NCBI RefSeq assembly: GCF_937616625.2
Contig: NC_065572.1
Coordinates: forward strand, 39,707,653 to 39,771,652
Reading direction: 5' to 3'
DNA length: 64,000 bases
From: Mercurialis annua
Taxonomy: Eukaryota; Streptophyta; Magnoliopsida; Malpighiales; Euphorbiaceae
Position 1 is the stretch's first letter, and each line of letters begins with the position of its first letter. The notes below the pieces were generated by a model, which worked only from the letters and a program-made list of their open reading frames with translations, did no database searches and was not told the origin of the DNA. Below are positions 1 through 12,447 of this stretch, in pieces. The position numbers and the translations under genes were made by a program.

Positions 1-1401
1 CCACGGCCTCCAAAACCGCGCCCTCCAGAACCTCGGCCCGGCTGACCACCAAAAGAAGCGGCATGTTGAGAGAACCCCGCCGGTGTAGAGAACGCTGGTC
101 TCTGACTCTAATAGAATGGCTGAGCAACACTAGCTGCCGACATCTGCTGCCCAGATGCCTGAAACTCTCTGGCAAAGTGACCCGGATGGCCACAAGTAAA
201 ACAGCCCCCTGGTGCTAAACGACACTCGCCTGGATGTCGACGTCTGCAATTCTGGCAGAAAGGAAAACTAGCACCTCCACTGTTACCGCGCCCAAAACTG
301 CGGCTGTTACCGCTGTTGCCTGAACTGTAGGTGTACGACTGATAACTCTTCTTGACACCCCTCTTCTTGTTCTTGTACTGAGAAGGTGTCGATTGGTAGC
401 TACCACCACCACTCTGCTGTCCAGGGCCAGAAGACTTCTTAGTCTGAGAAGAACCAGAAATATCCCCAAACTGCAATAACGAGCTCTCCATACGCCGAGC
501 ACTGTCTACTACGTCTCTAAAGTCTCTGCGTGTCTCAGTCAGCAAACTCACAAAATCGCGCCCTAAGCCTTTTACGTATCTGTTGTTCACCCTTTGCTGA
601 TCTGTCTGCAAGTCCGGAGCGAACCGACCCAACCTCACGAACTCTGTCGTGTACTCGGATACTGACCTATCATCCTTAGTAAGCGTAAAAAACCTGTCTC
701 TGTGACACTCTGTCACTGAAAACGGCAAGAAGAAAGCTCTGAATGTCGCTACAAACTGAGCCCAAGAGATGGTAGCCATGTCAGCATGAATAGAGCTATG
801 AAACCAGTCTCCAGCTGAACCCTTCATGGACATCTCGACTAGAACGACGGTCTGACGCTCAGTAGCCTGTAGTCGCTGAGCATTCTGCTCAATCTCCTCG
901 AGAAAATCCAGCGCGTCTCCAGAACCGTCAAACTCAATTGGCTTCAGCCTCAGTAAGCCAATACCAGATCCCTGTCAGTGGTTCCGACACCACCAACTAT
1001 TGCACCACCGGCCTGTGGTTGCTGTTGATGAGCAATCTGACCCAAAACCGCATTATGATCCTGCAAACTGACCTGTTTTGCTTGCAGCTGAACCTGGTTG
1101 AGTTGTAAAGCAGCAACTCCAGCCAGAAAAGTGTTGAAGTCAAAATCGTCCAACTCAGGTTGTGCCACACCTGGTGCTTGAGCACCTCCTGCAGCACCGC
1201 GTCCTACACCTCTGCCAGCTTGACCTCGGCCAGCTTGACCGCGGCCACCTCGACCTCGACCAGCTCGACCCCGACCATCTGGGCCTCTGCCTGCTAGTCC
1301 CCTACCAGCTTGAACCTCTGGTTCATTCTGGTCCACCTCCATAGAGATTGCTCATCAGCCTAAGCATTTTTCTGAGCCGCAGCACGAGTACGAGTATTCA
1401 T
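1..1401 (-). pseudogene. gag: Ty3/gypsy gag, broken, continuing off the left edge
   Basis: This is the Gag (capsid/nucleocapsid) region of a chromovirus-like element whose pol would lie beyond the left edge. The homologous start codon is at 1401-1399, where the reading resembles the first residues of the gag at 45307 (TRTRAAA). An Arg-Gly-rich N-terminal stretch lies at about 1200-1320, the retrotransposon Gag core with a GDWFH motif at about 450-900, and a nucleocapsid-like basic region with a zinc knuckle at about 150-260. Lesions visible are an in-frame TAG at 1362-1360, a frameshift near 1350, a one-base deletion near 945, a TAG at 110-108, and a knuckle reading CFTCGHPGHFAREF, in which the last Cys is Phe. 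The RGG-type linker toward protease continues to base 1. It is not functional as it stands. The family assignment is firm because it aligns residue by residue with the gag at 45307. Confidence 0.9.
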
Positions 1402-1710
1402 TCCTAGGAATGAAATAAAATTTCTCAATATATAAAAATTTAAACAAATAAACACGACATGGCGAATCAGCCAACAAGTAATCACCCAAGTGAAAAACAA
1501 CATATAAAAAGCAATAAAGCAAATAAATTCTCACGACTGACTCACGACATTCCTATAGGAGTAGGCAGAAAGTTTTGAAAGAAAAAGATGACGTTTCAAA
1601 GACAAGACTCGTATCCTAATTCCGCAGTAGTTCCTAGGACAATTTAGTCATTTAACATGCCAAACAAATAAACACTTAACATTTAAAAGGCCTTGGTTTG
1701 ATACCAAATT
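1402..1710 (-). other. 5' leader of the left gypsy element
   Basis: This is the untranslated stretch between the LTR and gag, AT-rich and without a coding signal. It corresponds to the leader at 44963-45306 of the 11-kb element. Shared words include the block on the minus strand around the Gln/Pro-poor leader and the phrase read as AACTACTGCGGA. Confidence 0.7.
1690..1706 (-). promoter_or_regulatory. Damaged primer-binding site
   Basis: On the minus strand the LTR end is followed by TTGGTATCAAACCAAGG. Intact relatives at 44966 and 62441 read TTGGTATCAGAGC and then a short spacer ending TTTCAAACCAAGG. The left copy therefore lacks about 14 bp between the two similar words GGTATC and GGTTTC, which removes the AGAGC part of the initiator-Met tRNA complement. 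Confidence 0.75.
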
Positions 1711-2162
1711 TGTCACAACCCATTTTCATGAATCGTGACCGGCGCTAGGGTATGGGTATGGTTGTACCAAAACCCGTAGCTAGCCTTGCGGATAACCAAC
1801 TTATATCATTTAAAACAATGTACCTGCAAAAAACCACATGCTCGGGGGCAACCGAGACTTCAGCCTAGTCTAGCATTACAATAAGCAACATATATTCAAA
1901 GTATACTTATCTAAAATTATAACTCCAACAGTATGGCAATATAATATAAATACCATAAATACTGTAATCATGCCAAAAGCGATAAAGTAATTACCAACAA
2001 ACAACAGTCTAAAAATATAAGTAAAAGACTAAATCATAAATAATCTAATACTACTACTGCGGTCTAAGAGTTTAAAACAGTTCGACTCTTTTATTCTGAA
2101 AATAAGATAAAAAACCTCCGATAATGAAGAAACGGAGATGGACCAATGCTCAAATCATAAAC

Positions 2163-2537
2163 CTGAAAAATTTGGGAAAACAACGGGATCAGATTTACTG
2201 AGTAGAGTTTATATAACCATTTACATTTATTAAGTTGAAAACCTTTAAATACGTTTAATAAAACAATTTCATTATGGATTATCAATGAAACCCTAAACCA
2301 CAATTCTAAATCCATTGTCGTGTCGGTGAGACGTATCTCAATAACCGATCCCCGACTATCACTTAATAAATAGTGAGCCCAGGAGACGTATCTTCCACCG
2401 GTGCCCTCACTAAGGTGAGACGTATCTCAAACCTACCGCAATACCATAATTATTACCGGTGCGCACGCAGTTTTGATGATGCCCATCGAGTAGCACGTTC
2501 CAAATCAAATCCACAATGCCGAAAACAGTTCAAAAGC

Positions 2538-2602
<65 letters not shown>

Positions 2603-4118
2603 AAATATAATATTTTCTTAATAAAGAGGTAAATAGAGATATAAACTCACTGCTTGCTATTCCACGTGAAACTTGACAAGCAATCTAACTCTGGTTCGCC
2701 TCTGAAGTACGAACAGTCGACGGGTCTAAATATAATATTGAAATCATAATTAAAATCAGACCCTAACTCTAAAGAGTACTAGACACCACATAGGACTAGC
2801 ACAACACAATAGCAAGCCACATTTAATAATCACTTGTATTAAATGCATTTCAAATATAACCCAACTTACAGAGTACAAATCATATAAACATATTTAAAAT
2901 GATTCGTAGAATAATTTAAATAAATCCGAATTAAAATCCATATCAGTGAGTCAGCCGAGTTATTAAAAACTAACAAGCTTCTTCCCACTTGCTGGACGAC
3001 CAAAGTCTAACCCGGTCCAAAAATTTATTAAATTTATAAACCCGAGTTTATAAATTAAAATACTTGATAAAATAATTATCCTATTTTTAAAATAGAATTC
3101 AATAACTTCAAATACAAGTAACCCAAGTTACAACTAAAACTTAGCCATTTAAAGTTTATAAAAGTTTAGGAACTAAACTATAATTTAGCCAAATTTAATT
3201 TTTGAAATAAATTTAATTACTCGTATTTAATCTACTAATTTATAAATCAAATAAAAGTCCAAAAATTATCCTATTGATAAATACTTAACTTAAATAAGTC
3301 TTTTAGAAACTTTAGGGGCTAAATTGTAAATTAGCCAAATTTATATTCAAAATATATATATATTTATATATATAATTACCCGACTAATTATATAGATTTA
3401 AATTATAAAACATTTATTGTTTACACTTTAATAGTTTTTAAATCAAATTCACATTCAAAAGTTAGGATTAAAACAATAACATTAGATAAACAACTTGAGG
3501 GATTCAATTGATTTAAACAAAACAATTGAGTAATTAATCTAGCATATTAACCATCTTTCCAAATCAACAAACAAATCCTTCCATCCACCCAAAGTTTTGC
3601 AGTAACATAATCCTAACTTAAGCATGCAATAATCCAAAGCAACCAATATGACAATCTAATGCTAAAGACATGAAATATATTGTCAGTAGCTTCATCAACA
3701 AAAGCAAAACAACAAGCCACGGGATAACAATCTAAGACAACCGAACTATGCTAAACAAGACGGAATCCACACTGATCTCGAAATCATAAGAAGAACGTCT
3801 CAGAGCTTCACAATGTGGTAGCCACAAATAGTAAGAAAAAAAACGCAACGATAAACATTAACAGATCGCAGCCATACATGACAAGAAATGGCAGAAAAAT
3901 AACGAGAATACGGTGAATCGAACGGCGATAAACGGAGAGGTTCTATACGTACCTTAATTGATTCCAATACGTTGAATTTGGTAGAGCACGAATAGAACAA
4001 AACGATGGAAACACGATCTCACAACGATGCTACGATGATAGAACATACTGTTATGAAGGGACAAGCGATGTCGAGGAGATAACGAACAAAACAATTGACA
4101 GAGATCATGGAAACTTAC
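2163..4118 (-). other. Candidate LTR intron, left element
   Basis: On the minus strand the donor TTTG|GTAAGTTTCC is at 4118. The acceptor TTTTTCAG|GTTTATG ends at 2163, with a branch-like TCTGATCCC about 30 bases upstream of it. The predicted length is 1,956 bp. Other LTRs in the window share the layout. There is no transcript evidence. Confidence 0.45.
2543..2600. repeat. (TA)n microsatellite
   Basis: About 29 uninterrupted TA units lie inside the left LTR. The related LTR at 22333-23182 has a shorter TA run at about 23093-23111 in the same position, so repeat length varies between LTR copies. Confidence 0.97.
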
Positions 4119-4649
4119 CAAACTTAAGTCGAATGGAGTTGGAATGAAGAATGATGGTTGAGTTTCAGATTGTATCAGTGAGGAATGGTGGCTGAGTTGG
4201 AATTCAATGATGGAAATTTAGGTTTAGGGGAAAGAAACGTGAAGCTTTGTATATAGAGGAGAATGAATGAGAAGAAACGTTACTGCCACACCTTATGTTT
4301 CAAATAGAAAAACAAATGGTCTTTTTATATTATGGCCAAACCATTCACTAATGGGCTTATCATGCAAAAGGTATGCAAAAGGTAATCACGTGGAAAGGAA
4401 AATATGCATGGCTTATTTTCATGCATAATAAGCTTGCTTTTCTTTGTTTTTTTTTCTTTTAAAGTTTCTTTTAAGAGTTCATAATACAAACCAATTACGA
4501 ATCGAATTACGACCGAATCAACGAACAATTCTAATAAATTTAAATAAAAATATATAATAGTAATAATGCTAAATCACTTAAAACTTGACGGAATGCAAAA
4601 ATTTATAATTAAAGTAAAAAAAAAAAATTTAAAAGTACGGGATATTACA

Positions 4650-7600
4650 AAGGTGAAACGTTTTGATTTGTTTTGTAAAGCCTGTAAACGTTTGGCTTAA
4701 ATCACTAAAAAGGAGAAAAGCTTGGCTTTGTTTCGTAACGTTTGTAAACGTTTGGCTTAAATTGCTAAATATAGGAAACATTTGAATTTGTTTCGTAACG
4801 TTTGTAAACGTTTGGCTTCAATCGCTAAAAAAGTGAAACATTTGGATTTGTTTCGTAACGTTTGTTAACGTTTCGCTTAGATCGCTAAAAAGGTGAAAAG
4901 TTTGGATTTGTTTCGCAAAATTTTAAACGTTTGGCTTAAATCGCTAAAATGGGGAATCGTTTGGATTTGTTTCGTAAAGTTTGTAAACCTTTGGCTTAAA
5001 TCGCTAAAAAGGTGAAACGTTGGGTTTTGTTTCGTAACGTTTGTAAACGTTTTGCTTAAATTGCAAAAAAGGTGAAACGCTTGGATTTGTTTCGTAACGT
5101 CTATAAACGCTTGGTTTTGTTTCGTAACGTTTGGTTTTGTTTCGTAACGTTTGGATTTGTTTCGTAACGTTTGTAAACGTATGACTTAAATCGCTAAAAA
5201 GGTGAAATGTTTGGATTTATTTCGTAACGTTTGTAAACGTGTGGCTTAAATCGCTAAAGAGGTGAAACGTTTGGATTTGTTTAGCAACGTTTATAAACAT
5301 TTTGTTTAAATTGCTATAAAGGTGAAACGCTTGGATTTGTTTCGTAACGTTTTAAACATTTGGTTTTGTTTCGTAATGTTTATAAACATTTGGCTTGAAT
5401 CGCAAAAAAAATGAAACGTCCTGTTTTGTTTTGTAACGTTGGTAAACATTTGGCTTAAATTGCTAAAAAGGTGAAACGCTTGGATTTGTTTCGTAACGTT
5501 TGTAAACGTTTGGCTTAAATTGCTAAATATGGGAAACATTTGAATTTGTTTCGTAACGTTTGTAAACGTTTGGCTTCAATCGCTAAAAAAGTGAAACATT
5601 TGGATTTGTTTCGTAACGTTTGTTAACGTTTCGCTTAGATCGCTAAAAAGGTGAAAAGTTTGGATTTGTTTCGCAAAATTTTAAACGTTTGGCTTAAATC
5701 GCTAAAATGGGGAATCGTTTGGATTTGTTTCGTAAAGTTTGTAAACCTTTGGCTTAAATCGCTAAAAAGGTGAAACGTTGGGTTTTGTTTCGTAACGTTT
5801 GTAAACGTTTTGCTTAAATTGCAAAAAAGGTGAAACGCTTGGATTTGTTTCGTAACGTCTATAAACGCTTGGTTTTGTTTCGTAACGTTTGGTTTTGTTT
5901 CGTAACGTTTGGATTTGTTTCGTAACGTTTGTAAACGTATGACTTAAATCGCTAAAAAGGTGAAATGTTTGGATTTATTTCGTAACGTTTGTAAACGTGT
6001 GGCTTAAATCGCTAAAAAGGTGAAACGTTTGGATTTGTTTAGCAACGTTTATAAACATTTTGTTTAAATTGCTATAAAGGTGAAACGCTTGGATTTGTTT
6101 CGTAACGTTTTAAACATTTGGTTTTGTTTCGTAATGTTAATAAACATTTGGCTTGAATCGCAAAAAAAATGAAACGTCCTGTTTTGTTTTGTAACGTTTG
6201 TGAACATTTGGCTTAAATTGCTAAAAAGGTGAAACGCTTGGTTTTGTTTCGTAACATTTGTAAACGTTTGGCTTAAATCGCTAAAAAGGTGAACATTTGG
6301 ATTTGTTTCGTAATGTTTTTAAACGTTTGGCTAAAATCGCTAAAAAGGTGAAACGCTTGGATTTGTTTCGTAACATTTGTAAACTTTTGGCTTAAATCGC
6401 TAAAAAGGTGAAACGTTTGGATTTGTTTCGTAACGTTTGTAAACGTTTGGCATAAATCACTAAAAAGGTGAAACATTGCTATTTATTTCGTAAAGTCTGT
6501 AAACGTTTAGCTTAAAATAAAAAGGTGAAATGTTCGTTTTGTTTCGTAACGTTTCTAAACGTTTGGCTTTCATCGCTAAAAAGGTGAAACGTTAGGATTT
6601 ATTTCGTAACGTTTGTAAACGTTTATTTTAAATCGCTAAAAAGGTGAAATGTTTGGATTTGCTTAGTAACGTTGGTAAACGTTTGTCTTAAATTGCTAAA
6701 AGGGTTTCGTAACATTTTAAACGATGGAATAGTTTCTTAACGTTTGTAAATGTTTGGCTTAGATCGCTAAAAAGGTGAAACATTTGGATTTATTTCATAA
6801 CGTTTGTAAACGTTTGGCTTAAATCGCTAAAAAGGTGAAACGTTTGTCTTAAATCGCTCAAAATGTGAAACGTTTGGATTTATTTCGTAACGTTTGTAGA
6901 CGTTTGGGCTAAATCGATAAAGAGGTGAACCGTTTGGATTTAAATTGCTAAAAAGGTGAAACGTTTGGATTTGTTTCGTAACGTTTGTAAACGTTTGGCT
7001 TAAATCGCTAAAAAGAAGAAACGTTTGGATTTATTTTGTAACGTATGTAAACGTTTGGCTCAAATTGCTAAAAAGGTGAAACATTTGGTTTTTTTTCGTA
7101 ATGTTTGTAAACGTTTGGTTTAAAAAGGTGAAACGCTTTTATTTGTTTCGTAGCATTTGTAAACATTTGGCTTAAATCGCTAAAAAGGTGAAACATTTGG
7201 ATTTGTTTCGTAACATTTGTAAACGTTCGGCTTAAATCGCTAAAAAGTTGAAATGTTTTGTTTTATTTCGTAACGTTTGTAAACGTTCGGCTTAAATAGC
7301 TAAAAAGGTGAAACGTTTGGTTTTATTCCGTAACGTCTGTAAATATTTGGATTAAATTGCTAAAAAGGTAAAACGTTTGGATTTGTTTCGTAACGTTTGT
7401 AAACGATTGGTTTTGTTTCGTAATGTTTGTAAACGTTTGGCTTAAATCGCTAAAAATGTGAACGTTTAAGTTAAATCGCTAAAACCTTTGGATTAAACAT
7501 TTGGTTTTATAACGTTTTAAACATTTGGTTTTGTTTCGTAACGTTTGTAAACGTTTGGCGTAAATCGCTAAAAAGGTGAAACCTTTGGATTTGTTTCGTA

Positions 7601-9744
7601 ATGTTTGTAAACGTTTGGCTTAAATCGCTAAAAAGGTGAAACCTTTGGATTTGTCTCGTAACGTTTTAAACGTTTGGCTTAAATCGCTAAAATGGGGAAA
7701 CGTTTGGATTTATTTCGTAATATTTGTAAACGTTTGGCTTCAATCGCTAAAAAGTTGCAACGTTTGGATTTATTTCGTAATGTTTGAAAACATTTGGCTT
7801 AAATCGCTAAAAAGGTGAAAAGTTTGGATTTGTCTCGTAACGTTTTAAACGTTTGGCTTAAATCGCTAAAATGGGGAAACGTTTGGATTTGTTTGGTAAC
7901 GTTTGTGAACGCTTGGCATATATTGCTAATAAGTGAAACGCTTGGATTTGTTTCGTATCGCTTGTAAAAGTTTGGGGAAACATTTGGATTTTTTTCGTAA
8001 TGTTTGTAAACTTTTGGCTTCAATCGCAAAAAAGGGGAAACGTTTGGATTTGTTTCGTAACGTTTGTAAACGTTTGACTTATATCACTAAAATGGGAAAC
8101 CTTTGGATTTGTTTCGTAACGTTTGTAAACGTTTGGCTTAAATCGCTAAAAAGGTGAAAGGTTTGGATTTGTTTCGCAATGTTTGGCTTAAATCACTATA
8201 ATGGCGAAACATTTGGATTTGTTTCGTAACGTTTGTAAACATTTGGATTTATTTCGTCAGGTTTGAAAACGTTTGGTTTTAATTCGTAACGTTTATAAAT
8301 GTTGGCTTAAATAACTAAAATGGGGAAACATTTGGATTTGTTTCGCAACATTTGTAAAAGTTTGGCTTAAATTGCTAAAAATGTGAAAAGTTTGTTTTTG
8401 TTCCATTATGTTTGTAAATGTTTGGATTTGTTTCGTAACATTTGTAAACGATTGGCTTAAATCGCTAAAAAGGTGAAACGTTTGGATTTTTTTCGTAACG
8501 TTTGTAAACCTTCGGATTTGTTTCCTAACGCTTGTAACCGTTTGATTTTGTTTTGTAACATTTATAAACGTTTGGCTTAAATCGCTAAAATGGGGAAACG
8601 TTTAGATTTGTTTCGTAATATTTGTAACGTTTGTCTTCAATCGCTAAAAAGGTGAAACATTTGGATTTGTTTCGTAACGTTTGTAAACGTTTCTCTTAAA
8701 TTGATAAAAATGGGAAACGTTTGTTTTTGTTCTGTAATTTTTGTAAACGTTTGGATTTATTTCGTAACGTTTTATAGATTTGGCTTAAATCGCTAAAACG
8801 GTTAAACGTTTGGTTTTGTTTCGTGACATTTGTAAACGTTTGGCTTAAATCGCTAAAAATGGGAAACGTTTGGATTTGTTTCGTAACGTTTGTAAACGTT
8901 TGGCTTAAATTGCTAAAAAGGTGAAACGCTTGGATTTGTTTTGTAACTTTTGTAAACGTTTGGCTTAAATCGCTAAAAAGGTGAAACACTTGGATTTGTT
9001 TCTTAACGTTTGTAAACATTTTGCTTAAATCACTAAAAATGTGAAACGTTTGGTTTGCTCCGTAACGTTTGTAAACGTTTGGCCTAAATCGCTTATAATG
9101 TGAAACGTTTGGTTTTGATTCGTAGCGTTTTAAACGTTTGGTTTTGTTTCTTAACATTTGTAAACGTTTGGCTTAAATCGTTAAAAAGATGAAACATTTG
9201 GATTTGTTTCGTAATGTTTGTAAACGTTTTGCTTATATCGCTAAAATGGGGAAACGTTTGGATTTGTTTTACAACGTTTGGTTTAAATCGCTAAAAAGGT
9301 GCAATGTTTGGATTTGTTTGGTAACGTTTGTAAACGTTTGGCTTAAATCTCTAAAAAGGTGAAACATTTGGTTTTGTTTCTTATCGTTTGTAACCGTTTG
9401 GGTTAAATCGCTAAAAATGTGAAACGTTTGGATTTGTTTTGTAACGTTTGTACACGTTCGGCTTAACTCGCTAAAAAGGTTAAACGTTTGGGTTTGTTTC
9501 GTAACGTTTGTAATCGTTCTGCTTAAATAGCTAAAAAGGTAAAACGTTTGGCTTATATCGCTAAAAAGGTGAAACGTTTGGATTTGTTTTGTAACGTTTG
9601 TAAACGTTTGGCTTAAATTGATAAAAAAGTGAAACGTTTGTTTTTGTTCCGTAATGTTTGTAAACGTTTGGATTTATTTCGTAACGTATTAAAGATTTGG
9701 CTTAAATCGCTAAAATGGGGAAACATTTGGATTTGTTTCGTAAT
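4650..9744 (+). repeat. 60-bp satellite, array 1 (about 85 monomers)
   Basis: Head-to-tail AT-rich monomers of 60 bp are built from words such as TTTCGTAACGTTTGTAAACG and ATCGCTAAAAAGGTGAAACG. The motif AAACGTTTGG occurs up to twice per monomer. Shortened monomers with GTAACGTTTTAAACGTTTGG occur throughout. Variation is concentrated at CG dinucleotides (CG to CA or TG). Because 60 is a multiple of three, short open frames with a 20-residue period appear on both strands; I treat these as non-coding. The left end abuts an LTR and the right end is interrupted by a solo LTR. Confidence 0.97.
4725..6240 (+). repeat. Higher-order tandem duplication of about 758 bp
   Basis: Two adjacent, nearly identical copies (4725-5482 and 5483-6240) each contain the same irregular monomers in the same order. 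Examples are GCTAAATAT..GGAAACATTTG at 4763 and 5521, and GAAACGTCCTGTTTTG near 5412 and 6170. This points to a recent unequal exchange or slippage event inside an older array. Confidence 0.9.
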
Positions 9745-10082
9745 TGTAATACCCCGCACTTTTCCGGTTTGTTTTGATGAACTTCCCGATGTGTTTTGGG
9801 TGTAATTTTGGTGGTTTGGTTCCTTGAAACCTTGAATTGGTGTGCTTAATCTTTGCATTGATGTTTGTCTTTGTTTTAAGTGTTTAAACCTTCTTTTGGC
9901 CAAGGAAAATTGAGTTTTAGATGTGAGGATCGTTTGGACGATCGTTCGTTTCATGAACGATCGTTTACGATTGTTTTTGGTGCTTACAGTGTTTTGAACG
10001 ATCCCGTAAACGATCGCTAAACGATAGTTCAAACCGTTTTGAACGATCGTTTATTTTTAAACGACAATTTACGCTGAAATTC

Positions 10083-10090
10083 TATAAATA
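10083..10090 (+). promoter_or_regulatory. TATA box of the solo LTR
   Basis: CTATAAATACG stands just after the ACGATCGTT palindrome cluster and about 115 bp before the candidate donor site. An LTR of this type would start transcription about 30 bp downstream. Confidence 0.65.
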
Positions 10091-10196
10091 CGATCTTTAG
10101 CGAACCAAATCAGTTTTCACTCAATTCTAAAACCCTAAACGGCTTAAAACTCTCTGACTTTCATCTCCCATCATTCCTAGGCCTAATTAATCGATT

Positions 10197-12032
10197 GTAA
10201 GTGTTTTATAATCCTCTTCTTAAGGTTTAATCATGGTTTATTCATTCCTAGGGTTTGTATAATCATTAGCTTTGGTTATAAATCGTTGTAGGCTGATTTT
10301 GGATCCTTTGAATTCTGGATTTCTCTTCTTTTGTTTGTTCTTAAGCCTATTCTTTAAGGTATGTGATTCTATCTATTGTTTTAATGGCTAGATCATTGTA
10401 ATGTTGTATACTTTGGTTGTGGTGAATCTATTTTCTGTTTTTAGGCTTAAATTGAAATCTGAAAATCCTTTTGAAACTCAATCATAGGTTGCTAGATGAC
10501 AAATATACTATGGGTGGTTTGGAGGAATTGCTTAAACAAAATGGTGTATCAATTGGCTAATGTTGTTTGATAAAATTACTGTTTTAGTATGATTCAAAAT
10601 CTGGAAAATTAATTGCTTTAGTTGGATTTAGGTTATTTATGTGGATTATACCTTGGGTGAATGGGATTCATTGTTTAAATCAATAAGGGTTGTCAAATGA
10701 TGTTACACTTGAATTCAAATTTAGTTTTAGATTATAACTAAAGGCTGGAAATGTTCTTTTGAAAGTTAAAAGGGTGTTAGTTGACAATTCCTACATTGGG
10801 TGATTTGAGATAGTGGACTAAGGCTAAAACATATGTTAAATGTGGTTTTAAATAGATTAAATCGCTGTTTTAAAAGCTTATTTAATGGCAGAAAATTGTT
10901 ATTATGAACGTAAAGGATGTTAGTGTACTTGGGTTGCTTAATAATCAAATGTTGTTATGGCACATAAGCGGTGATGGTTTGCAAGGATCTTTAAGGCTAC
11001 TCTAAGTGTATGTTTCAATCTGAGTTTAGTTATTTTTAAAGTGTTTGAAATCATGTTATTTACACTTGAGGTGTTTTATTTGAGAAGCATGAACTTCGGG
11101 TCAAATTGTCATGTATTGATAATTTATCGGATGTTATTGTTATTTATGGTATTGGCTTGGTTGGGTTAAGCTTATAGTGAGTTCTTTGTTTTCAAAACGT
11201 TGGTTTTGTTTAAATGATTTAACTTTGGATTTTACACTGGTTAGGTCGGGTTAGACTTGGGTCGCCCGACATGTGGTGTTGAGCATATAGCTGATATATG
11301 GCTAACACACTACTCTGGGATTTCTTAGATTTCGAAAGGTGTTGTTTGAAATAAAATTACTCTGGATTGTTTTTAAAACGAGAACTCATATGAGCTTAAC
11401 TAGTTATTGAATTGGTTGATGTATCTGTACTTTGACTTTGGGATTACTTGTGTTTCGGATATTGTTCTTTGGTTGTGTCTGAGATGCTAGTCCTATGTGG
11501 CGTCTAGTATTCTTAGAGTTAGGGGTTGATGAATTTTAACTTATACATTGTTTTAGACCCGTCGAATGCTCGTGCTTCGGAGTCTACGCAGGGTTAGCTG
11601 TTTGCCAAGATTTCACATGGATAAGCAAGCTGTGAGTTTGTAGTGCTATTTACCGCTTTATTAAGTACCGCATCGTATTTTAATATTATAAATGCTTTTG
11701 AACCGTTTTTACGGATTATGGATCTGGATTGAAACAAGCTACTCGATAGGCTTGTATCGAGACTGTGTGCACCGGTAAGTACTCTGGGAATCGGCAGACT
11801 AAAGAATTGCTTACGCTGGTATATATATGACGAGGATTTGTTCCCGTCCACTCTGGGTTTATCAGTATGCTATGTCATACTTACGCTGGGATCCTTTCAA
11901 TACTATTTTCCATAATCATATTATATTAGTATAAAATGTTTTGACTTAAGGGTTTTAAACTTAATAAATGTAAATAGTATTGCCAACTCATCTCAGTATA
12001 TCTGACCCCGTTGTTTTTCCCAAATTTTCCAG
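10197..12032 (+). other. Candidate LTR intron, solo LTR
   Basis: The donor is CGATT|GTAAGTG. The acceptor is CCCAAATTTTCCAG|GTTTATG with a CTGAC branch-like site at 12002-12006, 26 bases before AG. Length is 1,836 bp. The same arrangement recurs in five other LTRs. Confidence 0.5.
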
Positions 12033-12447
12033 GTTTATGATTTGAAAGCTGGTCCACTCCGATTCTATTGATTCATCGGAGGTTTTTATGTTATTTGAAC
12101 TAGTTACTAAATTCGAACTCTTAGACCGCAGTAGAACTAGTTTATATATTACATTTGTTATTGTACTTGGAATTGTCGATTTGATCGATTATTTATTATT
12201 AGCATGTTTACTCTGGATTATTTTAATATTATATTTAAGGCATGCTGTTGAGCATTTTGGATATTTAAGTTATTTATATTAGAACTGTAATATAATTTGC
12301 TAGACTTAGGTTGGAGTCTCGGTTGCCCCCGAGCAGTTTCTGCAGGTTAATGTGTTTGATTGATTTCCGCAAGGCTTACAACGGGTTTTGGTACGACCAT
12401 ACCCATACCCTAGCGCCGGTCGCGATTCATGAAATTGGGTCGTGACA

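Larger units (their letters stand above)
1711..4649 (-). mobile_element. 5' LTR of the left gypsy element (2,939 bp)
   Basis: On the minus strand the LTR begins TGTAATATCCCGTAC at 4649 and ends GTGACA at 1711, with the conserved GCGCCGGTCACGATTCATG block before its end. The element body (leader and gag) is to the left and the 60-bp satellite abuts directly on the right, so the element was inserted into satellite or joined to it. A TATA-like CTATATACA lies near 4250, a palindromic cluster at about 4355-4435 upstream of it, and a candidate intron follows. The LTR holds a long TA microsatellite. The target duplication cannot be tested because the other end is outside the window. Confidence 0.85.

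Noticed and set aside
2373..2621. Open frame ending in a run of Tyr-Ile
   Set aside because: It simply reads the TA microsatellite inside an LTR.
4650..9744. CRISPR-like regular repeats
   Set aside because: There are no unique spacers; monomers are contiguous, and the context is plant retrotransposons.
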